This document shows, piece by piece, positions 54,788 to 64,000 of a DNA stretch of 64,000 bases (position 1 is the first letter of the stretch; every line of letters starts with the position of its first letter). The notes below the pieces were generated by a model, which was not told where the DNA came from, did not search any database, and saw only the letters and a program-made list of their open reading frames with translations. A program made the position numbers and the translations under genes. Source of the stretch: Cycas panzhihuaensis. Taxonomy: Eukaryota; Cycadophyta. The stretch covers positions 43,531,741 through 43,595,740 of the forward strand of contig CM041465.1 of NCBI GenBank assembly GCA_023213395.1, read 5' to 3'.

Positions 54788-55526
54788 TGTTGACTCTGTA
54801 TCTGTCCTACTGAGATATTCACATGTCAATGGTTTCCACTATAGTCTAGGGTGTGCTTATGGTCAACATACACATCAATGTACTATATCATGCCTCATAA
54901 GTCCACAATAAAATCATAGATACAATAGATTATCATGCATTCAACATTACATCAATACACACATAAGTTCCACGTAACTCTGTAATTTCATTAAGCAATA
55001 ATCAATGTTTACATCACATAATGCTTTCTGTACAATGCTTGGCTGGTTATCCGTACTAGACTAAGACCAATAGATCACTTTACTCAACTCTCGCATTAAT
55101 CCGGTTGATTGAACATGTTTAAATAGGCCATGCATCCTTGTTGAGGAATGGTTGTGACCAGGAGTCACAATCGTCCCTTTTCTGTAATGCATGCCTCTTC
55201 ATAACTAATCCTGAGTTTAACCATTATGATGCTTAGTCAATCTACACATGTGTTTATATGGTTTGATCCACATGGCCCCTTTTCGCCTTGTTCGTTCCAC
55301 AAACATTCCCTGTGTGTTCCTTGACTATGTTGCATGCATTCTATGCTTGTAGTGTGTTCCGATGATAGAACACATAGTGTTCTGTCTACTTTGCTCACTG
55401 TTTTCACGTCCGTTTTTCATCCCGAACGCTTGTTGAATGGTTCTCCTGCATTATTAGCCATATTAAACCACAACTAACCATACGTTCCTACCTTTGGGTG
55501 CACAAGTGTCAATTTTGACCATAACA
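54788..55526 (-). repeat. E10 3' LTR
   Basis: 739 bp, TGTTGACTCT to CCATAACA on the + strand. It shares the terminal TGTTGACT and the internal ACGTAACTCT...TTATTAAGCAATAA-like block with the E5 LTR. No partner is in the window, so the ends rest on the shared signature next to the 3' ORF and on TGTT/AACA termini. Confidence 0.75.
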
Positions 55527-55614
55527 TCTATCCCGAGTCAACAAAAATGGTTAAGCATCCTTGCTCAAAATTCAAACTTTCAAAATTTTGTATTCTTCTC
55601 CTCCCTCTCTGAAT

Positions 55615-56362
55615 TTAGGATTGCTCCTGCAGTTTCGGTCCCCCTGTTGGCTCATTGACTCAGTAATTCCTCACTAATCTAAGTTAAGGTGGCTATAATA
55701 GCATCATTTTCCCTTAGTTTCTCCTATAAGTCTACAATTTCTACTTTATAGCCTTGCTCTGGTTCTTCTAGAAGCTAAATAATTTATTTCCCCTTTTCCC
55801 TTAAGGGTTGTTGAGAAGAACCTTCTCCAGGTTCAGTCACTAATGTGTAAGGGGGCTCCATTTCCCATTCTTTTGACACAATTTTTTCCTCAAGTTGCTC
55901 TCTACTTCGCTTGATATTCTTTTTACTAACTTGTTTTGACCATAGAAGAAAAGGAGCTCCAAGCTTATGCTAAATCCATCACAAATTTTGCCCATTTTTG
56001 CCTTCACTTTTCTTTTTACCACTAAATCCTAAGTAGTAGTAGGCATGGTGTTCATTAATTTTTTAATTATAGGTTCCCCTAGTCAGATAGGTAAGGATGG
56101 GGGTTTAGTATCTAGGCACTGTTGAAACAAGAGATCTAATAAGAGTGATGGACATCGAAAGAGGTGCATTTGTAATTCTTCAAACTGCTACTCTATGTTA
56201 TTCACTAGGAATTCACACCAATTCATTTGAACCCCATCTCGTAATGATGATAATATGGGCATCATACTGCCTGGAATATAAATATGTTTTTATTTTGAAA
56301 GAATTCTTCAAATTCTACCTAGATTTTCGGTAATAGGTTTCTTGAATCCCTGCAATCTTCAT
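55615..56362 (-). pseudogene. E10 3' ORF, homologue of the E5 3' ORF
   Basis: It starts M-K-I-A-G-I-Q-E-T at 56360-56362, aligning with M-R-T-T-G-C-Q-E-T of E5. About 110 codons of the E5 middle part are then missing. It resumes as Y-I-P-G-S-M-M-P-I-L, D-W/N-W-C-E-F-L-V-N-N-I and C-P-S-L-L-L-D-L-L-F-Q-Q-C, clearly matching E5. A basic stretch follows, then a Glu-rich part, then V-E-I-V-D-L-stop-E-K-L-R-E-N-D-A-I-I-A-T-L. Several TAG codons and at least one frame change break it. Function unknown. Confidence 0.65.
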
Positions 56363-56639
56363 CTTGTGGCCAAAAAGGAGGGAACATAGGTAATTGAAAG
56401 TTTAATACTAAAAAATAAATGTAAGAGAACTTACACCCTAGTTCGTTCGTTGCTTTAAACGTATAGTAGAATAGCATGTTCGTTGTCTCAGACGGAGGAT
56501 GGAATGCGTCCTTGTTGATTTTCCTCCCATGGCACTTGTCGATTGTCGATACCGTACCAAATCTGGGCCATGATCATTGTTTGCTCATGTGTATTCCTTT
56601 GCTAGAATGGTTGCAAGATGATATGAATTTTAGTTGTTT

Positions 56640-56895
56640 TAATCTTTCTTTCTACGTACGTTCCATTTGTGTTCCCTTTATGAAACGTATAATGTAATTT
56701 GGTTTGTTGGATTGCTTTTTTAACTAATGCATTCCATTCCATTCCAAATTTGGAATGTATATTGGTTTGTTAAGTCTTTTTAAACTGATCCATTTTATTT
56801 CCATTCCTAATTTGGAATGTATCTTGGTCTGTTAAGTCTTTTTTAACTAACTAGTACATTCCATTTTTGTTTTGGATTTGGAATGTGTTATGTAA
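56640..56895. repeat. About 63 bp tandem repeats in E10
   Basis: Three to four units with GGAATGTAT, TTGGTTTGTTAAGTCTTTTT and ATTCCA words. The first unit, ACGTATAATGTAATTTGG followed by CTTTTTTAACT, aligns with the E5 array unit ACGTATAGTGTAAATTGG followed by CTTTTTTAACT. It occupies the same place, between coding region and 3' ORF. Confidence 0.75.
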
Positions 56896-57096
56896 TTGCA
56901 TGTCCATGATTCTGCTTAAGTGTAAGATTTTGCGAGTTACAATTGATTTTTCCCATTTTTAAATTTTTTGTTTTTTCTTTTTTGTTGTTTATGCACCAGT
57001 GTAGAATCCTAGATCCAGTACTAAGACAACTTTTGTTGTCTATATCTGCAATCAATCCATAATATACATCCAGTTGATTCCTACTGGAACAATGCT

Positions 57097-57832
57097 CTAA
57101 TGGTGGTAGGGTTTGAGTTTGCTGCCATTAACTAGGGTAGGCAGCATATATCCATTTATTTCTCGTAATTGCATAGATCCATTATCATAGATATGCCCAA
57201 TTTGATACAGGCCTAACCATCGTAGTTTCAACTTCCCTAGATGGGTGCCAAATTTGTTGTCATGTAATAAAACTTGGCCTCCTTCTTTGAATTGTGGTGC
57301 TCTCATATGGCGATCATGCCATGCGTTTTGCCTTGCCTTTTCTATCTCTTGTAACCACTCAACTTTTTGTCTGTCTTCGTCGAGTTGGATTAATTGCCAC
57401 AAATGTTCTCTTAAGGATTCTGTGTCATCTAGTCGGCAAGCCAGTGTTATTCTCAAGCTTGGAATTTGGAACTCAATAGGTAATATGGGTTTGGTCCCAT
57501 AGACTAGATTAAACGGTGTCTGCCCTGTTGCATGTTTATAAGTTATGTGGAATGCCCATAGTACTAAGGGTAACTTTTCCGCCCAGTCATATCTTCCAAG
57601 ATCACATAATTTTGTAAACAATTTTCTAGGATTTTATTGGAACTTTTTGCTTGGCCATTTGCTCAAGTATAATAAGGTGTAGATTTATAATGGGAGATGA
57701 GAAAGGTTTCTGTCAATTCCTTGACTACTTTGTTTACGAAGCAAGCCGCTTGGTTGTTGATTAACTCAATGGGACATCCAAACCTTGTTATAATAACTTC
57801 ATATAGAAATTGAGCGGTACTGTTGCATCAAC
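57097..57832 (-). pseudogene. E10 integrase, distal core and C-terminal domain
   Basis: 57097-57621 is open for 174 codons. It reads L-P-L-V-L-W-A, T-G-Q-T-P-F-N-L-V-Y-G, F-K-E-G-G-Q-V-L-L, L-R-W-L-G-L-Y-Q-I and N-G-S-K-L-K-P-Y, the gypsy integrase end with a GPY/F-like domain. Upstream, in broken frames, the second acidic motif reads L-I-N-N-Q-A-A-C-F (Asn for Asp, about 57757). The third reads A-N-G-Q-A-K-S-S-N-K (Lys for Glu, about 57645). Confidence 0.88.
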
Positions 57833-58026
57833 TGTAAAAAGTAATGTTTTATCTTAAGTAACTTAGACTCTTTTAATTATGCCATGTGGCATAAAGCCAT
57901 TTGTCAGTATTTAGGTGGTTGATAAACCAATTTGAAACTGTCTCTTATATGTACAATATAAATGAGTGATAGAGATCATAATAGAATGTATCTTTTTGAC
58001 AGAAATAAACATTGAATAGTTTTTCA
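57833..58026 (+). repeat. E11 5' LTR
   Basis: 194 bp, TGTAAAAAGT to GTTTTTCA. ACAATATAAATGAG (TATA-like, about 57952) and GAAATAAACATTG (polyadenylation-like, about 58003) are inside. Confidence 0.97.
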
Positions 58027-58043
58027 TGGTATCAGAGCAGGTT
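58027..58043 (+). other. E11 primer-binding site
   Basis: TGGTATCAGAGCAGGTT directly after the LTR. The first 12 bases match the plant initiator methionine tRNA 3' end exactly. It is the reference for the altered sites of E2, E4, E7 and E9. Confidence 0.93.
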
Positions 58044-58172
58044 ATCCTGCAGAGAATGAAAGAAGGAGAATTCGGTCTGTGATCTGAAAGAGGAAGAACT
58101 TTGGAGTCTAGATTGGGACCAACAAGTGAAGTTCTTTTCTTAAGTAACAGTGAAAGACAGAAGAAAAACAAA

Positions 58173-58191
58173 TTGTACGGAATTGTACGGA
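58173..58191 (+). promoter_or_regulatory. Two tandem TTGTACGGA motifs in E11 leader (candidate SBP-box sites)
   Basis: TTGTACGGA at 58173-58181 and 58183-58191, exactly 10 bp apart. Each is the reverse complement of TCCGTACAA, an exact SBP-domain consensus match. CAGTACGGA follows 9 bp later. The regulatory role is inferred from the motif and its recurrence. Confidence 0.45.
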
Positions 58192-58710
58192 CAGTACGGA
58201 AAATTTTCGAAGTGCTCATATTTGTCTGAAATTTTACCAGGAGATTCGCCCTTGCGAGGCCGCCACTTTCTTCTAAAGGATCGAAGCCTGAAAACATCAT
58301 CTTGATCAGTTTTCGAGCAGTTTTCAGAGGGCGCGAGTTTGGTCATTCTACTGATTTTTTCTTCTGATCAGAGCATTTATTCTGGGTAAAATTTGACCGA
58401 AAATCTTCTCTAGGGTAATATCGACTGTTTGGGATAATTTTTTGAAATTTTTTCAGAATATTTCTTGAGAAACAAAGATTTTTCTCTAAAAACCCTAACC
58501 GCCTTTGAGAAATTTGATTGCATTTTCTAACCTAACCGTTAAGTTTTCGGGAAAAATAACTTCAGATATGGAATCCTCACACTTAGATCTTTCTTTTGAC
58601 ACCCTAATTTTGCTCATCCATACAAGTTGATGTTTCCATACAAATCCATACCGTATAGTTGTACAGCCCTGTACTTTCATACTCAGAGGTGACTCATTAA
58701 TATTCTGAAA

Positions 58711-61700
58711 ATGGCTTCCTCAGTTATTTCCCTTCCTGAAGCTGATAAACTCACGGAGATGAACTTTAGCCTTTGGAAAATCAAAATTGAAGGCCTTTTA
58801 AGAGCAAAGGGAGCATGGAAAATTATTATTGGTGAAGAAAAGAAACCCACAGACATTGTTGATCAAATAACTTGGGAAGAAAAAGATAATATTGCAATTG
58901 GAATTCTAAAACTTTCCATTTCAGATTCTCTTCTCTCTTATGTGGATGGTGTAGAGTCCTCTTCACAAATTTGGAATATAGTAACTTCCTTGTTCAGTCA
59001 GAAAAATGAGGCCAGGATAATCGCAATAAGGGAAGAACTATACAAACTTAAACTGAAAGAAAATCAATCTGTATTTGAATTTGTGGCCAAAATAAATAAC
59101 ATAAAGAATGAGCTTGTCTCTGCACGAGATAAAATCTCAGATCTAGAGTTGGTGCACCTTGCCTTGAACAAACTTCCCAAAACTTTTGATAACATGGTCA
59201 ACATGTTAACAGGAAGTGGTCAAACAACAAAGATGACATTTGAAGGATTAACAAGCCATATGTTAAATCAAGAACAAAGAAATAAACGTTACGAAGAGGA
59301 TGCTGTTGAAATAGAAGAAGCCTTTGTATCAAGATTTAACATAGGACGAGAACGCACTCAACCAAGCTTCATAGGACGAGGTCGAATTCAAACATCAAAC
59401 TTAAGAGGACACTGGATTGATGGAAGAGGCAGAGGAAGATCAACTCCACCAAGAGATGCAAGAGTCTGCTTCAATTGTGGGAAACCGGAACATTTTTCAA
59501 GTAACTGTCATGCCTTTGATGTTTGTTACCATTGTGGTCAATCTGGTCACTTTCCCTATCAATGCAGGAAAGCAATACTTCAGAGAGGGAAACAAATAGC
59601 TGAAAACTACAGTAAATAAAGAGATTAAGAAACAGAAGAGAATGATACAGAATCAACGTTTGTGGCTACATTAGCAACAAGTACAAAAGCATCAGATAAC
59701 TGGTACATAGATTCGGGAGCATAAAACCACATGATAGGAAGAAAAGAATGGTTTGAATCACTTGAACCATACTCATCTGTTGGTTCAGTAGAATTAGGAA
59801 ACAATTTTCCTTTACATATTGAAGGAATTGGAATAATAGCAGTTGAAATTGATGGGAAAACACAACGAATTGGCAAAGTGCTCTATGTACCAGGAATGAA
59901 AAAAAATCTTTTATCAGTTTCTCAGCTCGGTAAGAAACAACTGGTAACTATTTTTGATACCAGTGGGCATTGTTTTGTATTAAACATGAAAAAGGATGGT
60001 GCTGTAATACCAAAAGGTATAGAAAGTGACAATCTTTATAAATTACTTTCTACCCCAATTGTGCCTACATATGATGTAAAATCTTTTGCTGTTTCAAGCA
60101 AAGACAATAATGAAATCTGGCATTTAAAATATGGACATATCTCAAATGATAGATTAGAACTGTTGAAAATTTCTATTATGGTTACTAGGTTACCAAAGCT
60201 ATCATTTGATTCTTTTGTCTGTAAAAGATGTATGATGGGAAAGCAACATCGAAGTCCTTTTTCAGAAAGCACTCATAAGACCAGAAGTAAATTGGAATTA
60301 ATATATACTGACATTTGTGGTCCAATTACTCCAAGTTCAATCAATGGAGCAAGGTATTTTCTAACCTTTATTGATGATTTTTCAAGAAAAACCTGGATAT
60401 ATTTCTTAAAAAATAAATCTGAAGTTTTTGACCAGTTTAGAGAGCTTAAGGCTGAAGTTGAGTTAGAAAGTAATAACAAAATCAAATGTATTCAGTCTGA
60501 TGGAGGAGGAGAATACATGTCAAAGAAATTTCTCAACTATTGCAGAGAGCATGGGACACGCAGGCAAATAACTACTTCCTACACACCCCAGTCAAATGGA
60601 GTTGCAGAACAAATGAACAGAACGATTATGAAAATGGCATGGTGCTTAATTCATGACAAAGGGATTAACAAAGCATATTAGGCAGAAGCAGTCAACACAG
60701 CAGTATATCTAATAAACAGGAGTCCAACGCATGCTTTACAAAAAATTACACCTGAAGAAGCGTGGACGAGTCATAAACCTGATGTAAGTAATCTTAAAGT
60801 CTTTGGGTGTAAAGCTTATGTTCACATTCCAGACAAGAAGCATTCAAAGCTAGATAACAAAAGTATAGAATGTATAATGGTTGGCTATAGCTCAAAATCA
60901 AAAGCATATAGATGCATGGATCCAAAAACTAACAAAATTCATGTTAGTAAAGATGTTGTGTTTGATGAAGATCCAGGGAAAAGTCAAAAAGAATATCAAG
61001 AAATAGAGGCATTAACAAAGACTGCAGATAAACAATCCTCTACATCATCAGAAGACAAGTCTGACATCACATCTGAAGATATTGAAGAGCATACTCCAAG
61101 AAGTGAAGAAGATATTTCTCACATTCAAGATGAAGAGCACAAGGACATTTGTGAACTAGAAACCCCAAAAAGGTTTCCAAAATGGTATCTAAAAACCATT
61201 GAAGAAAATAAAGGAGACATCTATGAGGATAAGACCAGGTCACAGAGACACCAAGCCTTGTCATGCTCTCTGGAACCAGTCAATTATGAAGAAGCAAGCA
61301 GACATGCAGAATGGAAGGCTTCTATGAACGAAGAAATTGCTGCAATTCAGAAAAATGAAACTTGGGAACTAGTGGAATGTCCAAAAAACAAACCCATAGT
61401 AAACTGCAAATGGGTTTACAAAATCAAAGAAAAATCCAATGGAGAAATAGAAAGATATAAAGCAAGGTTGGTTGCTAAAGGATATACTCAAACAGTAGGT
61501 ATAGATTATGAAGAAACCTTCTCGCCGGTAGCAAAGCTGACTACAATAAGGGCAATAATAGCCTTAGCTGCTCAACAAAAATGGAAGATTTATCAGCTAG
61601 ATATAAAAAGTGCCTTTTTAAATGGAGATCTAAAGGAAGAGGTATATATGTATCAACCTGAAGGCTACTGTAAACTAGGGCAAGAAAATCTAGTATGCAG

Positions 61701-62835
61701 GTTAAAAAAGGCTCTCTATGGACTCAAACAAGCTCCCAGAGCTTGGTATGTAAAATTGGATCAGTATCTAATACACAACTTTCACAGATGCAAGTCAGAT
61801 CCAAGTCTGTATGTAAAACTCAACAGAGAAAAGGTAACAATTATTGCAGTATATATAGATGACATGCTACCCACAAGAAATGATGATGACTCAATTGTAT
61901 CTATCAAAAACCAGCTTGAAAAGGTTTTTGAAATGACTAATTTGGGAATTCTCCATTACTATCTTGGAATAGAAGTAAACCAGACAAGTGATTTCATTAG
62001 ATTATCTCAATCCAAATACATAAAGAACATACTCAAAAAATTCAATATGGAGAACTGCAATAGTTGTGTCACACCAATGGAAACCAACTATGTTCTGAGC
62101 TCAAATATAGAAGAACAAAAGGTAGATGCTACCTTGTATAGACAATTAGTCGGAAGTCTGATCTATCTCACTGCCACCAGACCAGATATAGCCTTTTTTG
62201 TAGGAGTAATTTCCAAATTCATGCAAGAACCAAAAGTCTCTCATTGGAATATAGCAAAACGAATACTCAGATATCTGAAAGGAACTATAAATCTTGAGTT
62301 AAGATACAATCAAAACAAGAATATAGTTACATCGTCTCAGATATTGTGATTCAGATTGGGCCGGTGACAAGACAAAAAGAAAATTCATCATAGGTATTGT
62401 TTCTCCTTGGGATCAGCAACAATCTCATGGAACAACAAAAAACAATCCACAATAGCATTGTCATCTACAGAAGCCGAGTACAAATCAACAGTCAGTGCAG
62501 CCTGCGAAGCCATTTGGATCAGACAACTATTAAAGGATCTTGGACAAGAACAAACAGAATCAACTACTCTATTTTGTGATAATCAAAGCACTATCAAGAT
62601 GACAAAAAATCCTGTGTTTTATGCAAGAACAAAACACATTGAAGTTCATCATCACTTCATCAGGGAGAAGGTTCAAAATAAAGAAATCGAGCTCGTATAC
62701 TGCAAATCAGAAGATCAAACAGCAGATATCTTCACAAAAGCTTTGAGTAGAAGTAAATTTCAATTTTTTAGAGTCAAATTAGGAATAAAAGATAAAACAT
62801 TAACAGAGGGTGTAAAAAGTAATGTTTTATCTTAA
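58711..62835 (+). pseudogene. E11 gag-pol polyprotein, single frame with four stops
   Basis: ATG at 58711. Gag occupies codons 1-302, with two complete CCHC knuckles (C-F-N-C-G-K-P-E-H, C-Y-H-C-G-Q-S-G-H). TAA codons lie at 59617 and 59626. The protease D-S-G-A is followed by TAA at 59722, where relatives have Ser. The integrase keeps I-Y-T-D-I-C-G, Q-S-D-G-G-G-E-Y and N-G-V-A-E-Q-M-N-R-T. A TAG at 60679 replaces Trp. The linker and RT (60877-62349) have V-Y-I-D-D-M. Two opposite frameshifts at about 62330-62405 damage the RNase H start, then the original frame returns to C-D-N-Q-S and H-I-E-V-H-H-H-F. The stop lies 23-25 bases inside the 3' LTR. About 1375 codons, normal for the family. Confidence 0.95.
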
Positions 62836-63004
62836 GTAACTTAGACTCTTTTAATTATGCCACGTGGCATAAAATCATTTGTCAGTATTTAGGTGGTTGA
62901 TAAACCAATTTGAAACTGTCTCTCATATGTACAATATAAATGAGTGATAGAGATCATAATAGAATGTATCTTTTTGACAGAAATAAACATTGAATAGTTT
63001 TTCA
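62811..63004 (+). repeat. E11 3' LTR
   Basis: 194 bp, partner of 57833-58026, preceded by ACAGAGGG (62803-62810) and followed by target copy TCAAC. Confidence 0.97.
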
Positions 63005-63501
63005 TCAACTTTGTGTAATGATTTGGTTTCCACCCATTTGGTTGCATGATCTGTAGCGACTAAAATATATTTGGCTTATGTCCTCCATGCCAGTAGTTTT
63101 ATAGGCCCGATAAAATATAATCTCGATTTTTCAAATGGTGCTAGGGAAAGGATTAGATTTAAAGGATTAAAATCTTTAGGCTTTGCCTTTCCGACCCTTT
63201 GACAATAATCCCACATCTTCACCCAGTCCTTTACATCCATGAATAGGGTTGGCCACCAGAATCTGGTTGTCAATATTTTCCTTTGAGTGTCTTTTATGCC
63301 TGTATGTCCTCTTGATATACCTTTGTAAGCTTGAGAGATTACTTGTTGCACCTCATGCAGTCGAATACAACGTCGCAAAATGTAGTCAGGTCCAAGTTTA
63401 TATAATTCTCCTCTGATCAACTGGTAGGGTTCTGTTTTTCTATTCAAGTTCCTTTTTTGTGCTTTATCCAAGTTTTGAGGACATTGTGTTGTGATTAGGA
63501 A
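63005..63501 (-). pseudogene. E10 integrase, zinc-binding region and start of core
   Basis: Minus strand reads L-I-R-G-E-L-Y-K-L-G-P, then the HHCC region (L-H-E-V-Q-Q-V-I, R-G-H-T-G-I, F-W-W-P-T-L, and W-D-Y-C-Q-R-V-G, where the first Cys of the CxxC pair is Trp). The first acidic core motif reads L-Y-F-I-G-P-I, with Tyr for the catalytic Asp of the usual D-F-I-G-P-I. T-D-H-A-T-K-W-V-E lies next to E11. Together with the part left of E11, all three DDE residues of this integrase are lost. Confidence 0.85.
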
Positions 63502-64000
63502 TGTTGCGATTATATTTGACACCATACATTCGAGGAGAGGAACAAATGAAGAACCAACAGTTATTTTGGCGGAACAGTCAACTGGTGCGTATTCAAGGCA
63601 GGGAATGGACAATGCAGAGCTGGAAACGTTGTTCATTCCATCACAAGAACAAATACTGTGTAGCAGAAATGCACCAAACAGTAAAGGAACGAATGTTGGA
63701 CAGAAGGAACGGACACTGTGTAGAGGGACGCAGCAAGCAGATAGGAATGGCTGTGGTACGAAGAGGACATGCGGACAACTGTACAGATGAATGGATGATT
63801 AAACATTAACAAAGGGATTAGCATTGAACAGGCATCCATTCAAGAAAACGAACGGTTGCGCCTGTAGACGCAATTGTTTCTAAATAGGAATGCATAGTGT
63901 ATATAAACACATCCACTCATTGGGATGGATGTGAGAGTCGAGTAAGTGATTCCAGTAATACCTGATCTGGTATGGTTGACTAGTCAGACCGAATGGACCT
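63502..64000 (+). repeat. E12: gypsy-type LTR, runs off the window
   Basis: It starts TGTTGCGATTATATTTGACACC, matching the layout of the E6 LTR start (TGTTGGGACATATTTTGACAC) and of E10 (minus strand TGTTATGGTCAAAATTGACAC). Further on GTGAGAGTCGAGTAAGTGATT (about 63930-63950) parallels GTGAGAGCCGAGTGATT of E6. It interrupts the E10 integrase reading. Whether a full element or a solo LTR follows cannot be seen. Confidence 0.65.

Larger units (their letters stand above)
57833..63004 (+). mobile_element. E11: best-preserved Ty1/copia element
   Basis: 5172 bp, LTRs of 194 bp at both ends with 4 differences, all transitions, and a perfect duplication TCAAC (57828-57832, 63005-63009). Primer site, leader, a single gag-pol frame, purine tract and LTR are all in place. 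It lies in the integrase of E10. It is the closest to a complete protein set in this window but carries four stop codons and a short double frameshift. Confidence 0.97.
54788..63501 (-). mobile_element. E10: Ty3/gypsy element, 3' part; split by E11 and cut by E12
   Basis: On the minus strand: integrase zinc region and core, integrase C-terminus, about 63 bp tandem repeats, 3' ORF, GTTGACTCGGGATAGA, and a 739 bp LTR. Integrase follows the RT position (to the right, outside or destroyed), which is gypsy order. The 5' half, with RT and gag, is not in the window because E12 starts at 63502. Taking out E11 restores the integrase reading direction across the TCAAC target site. Confidence 0.88.

Noticed and set aside
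58027-58043. tRNA gene fragment at the primer-binding sites
   Set aside because: Only the 3' complement of about 12-17 bases is present, adjacent to LTRs; no tRNA body or A/B boxes follow.
63491-63809. Two overlapping + strand ORFs of about 100 codons at the right edge
   Set aside because: They lie in the E12 LTR, start before its boundary in E10 sequence, and have no domain.

Overview
This window is repeat-rich plant nuclear DNA, with no bacterial, organellar or viral gene organisation. I find no intact host gene. Nearly everything that can be explained is LTR retrotransposon. There are seven Ty1/copia elements and four or five Ty3/gypsy-like elements, many nested in one another. Nested, decayed LTR elements with stop codons at former Trp and Gln codons fit a large-genome seed plant; a conifer or other gymnosperm is plausible, but this is inference. 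I label the elements E1 to E12.

Layout: E1 (1 to about 4375, +) is an old, heavily broken copia copy whose 5' end lies outside the window. 4.4-9.1 kb is AT-rich with no gene I can defend. E2 (9354-22304, -, copia) carries E3 (10102-17782, -, a different copia family) in its RNase H/RT region. E4 (22639-27862, +, copia) follows. E2 and E4 both sit in a tandem repeat of about 197 bp. 27.9-29.4 kb is non-coding and holds a 20-21 bp minisatellite. E5 (29403-40367, -, gypsy-like) has gag and a 3' ORF but no pol; it carries E6 (33933-39496, +), which has gag, protease and the integrase C-terminus only. E8, a related and very decayed element (-, about 41.8 kb to at least 54787), is split by copia elements E7 (42108-47365, -) and E9 (48792-54023, -) and bounded by E10. 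E10 (54788 to about 63501, -, gypsy) is split by copia E11 (57833-63004, +) and cut by E12, a gypsy-type LTR starting at 63502 (+) and running off the window.

How the parts relate: the copia elements have the order LTR, Met-tRNA-type primer site, leader, gag with zinc knuckles, protease, integrase, reverse transcriptase, RNase H, purine tract, LTR. All are broken. E11 is the best preserved: one frame of about 1375 codons with four stops, and LTRs differing at 4 of 194 positions. The gypsy-like set shares an end signature (purines then ATAGA, then TGTT), a gag with four CCHC knuckles in E5 and E6, and an unrecognised 3' ORF preceded by about 60 bp tandem repeats in E5 and E10. That 3' ORF, conserved at protein level between two separately inserted, divergent elements, is the most interesting candidate for something undescribed.
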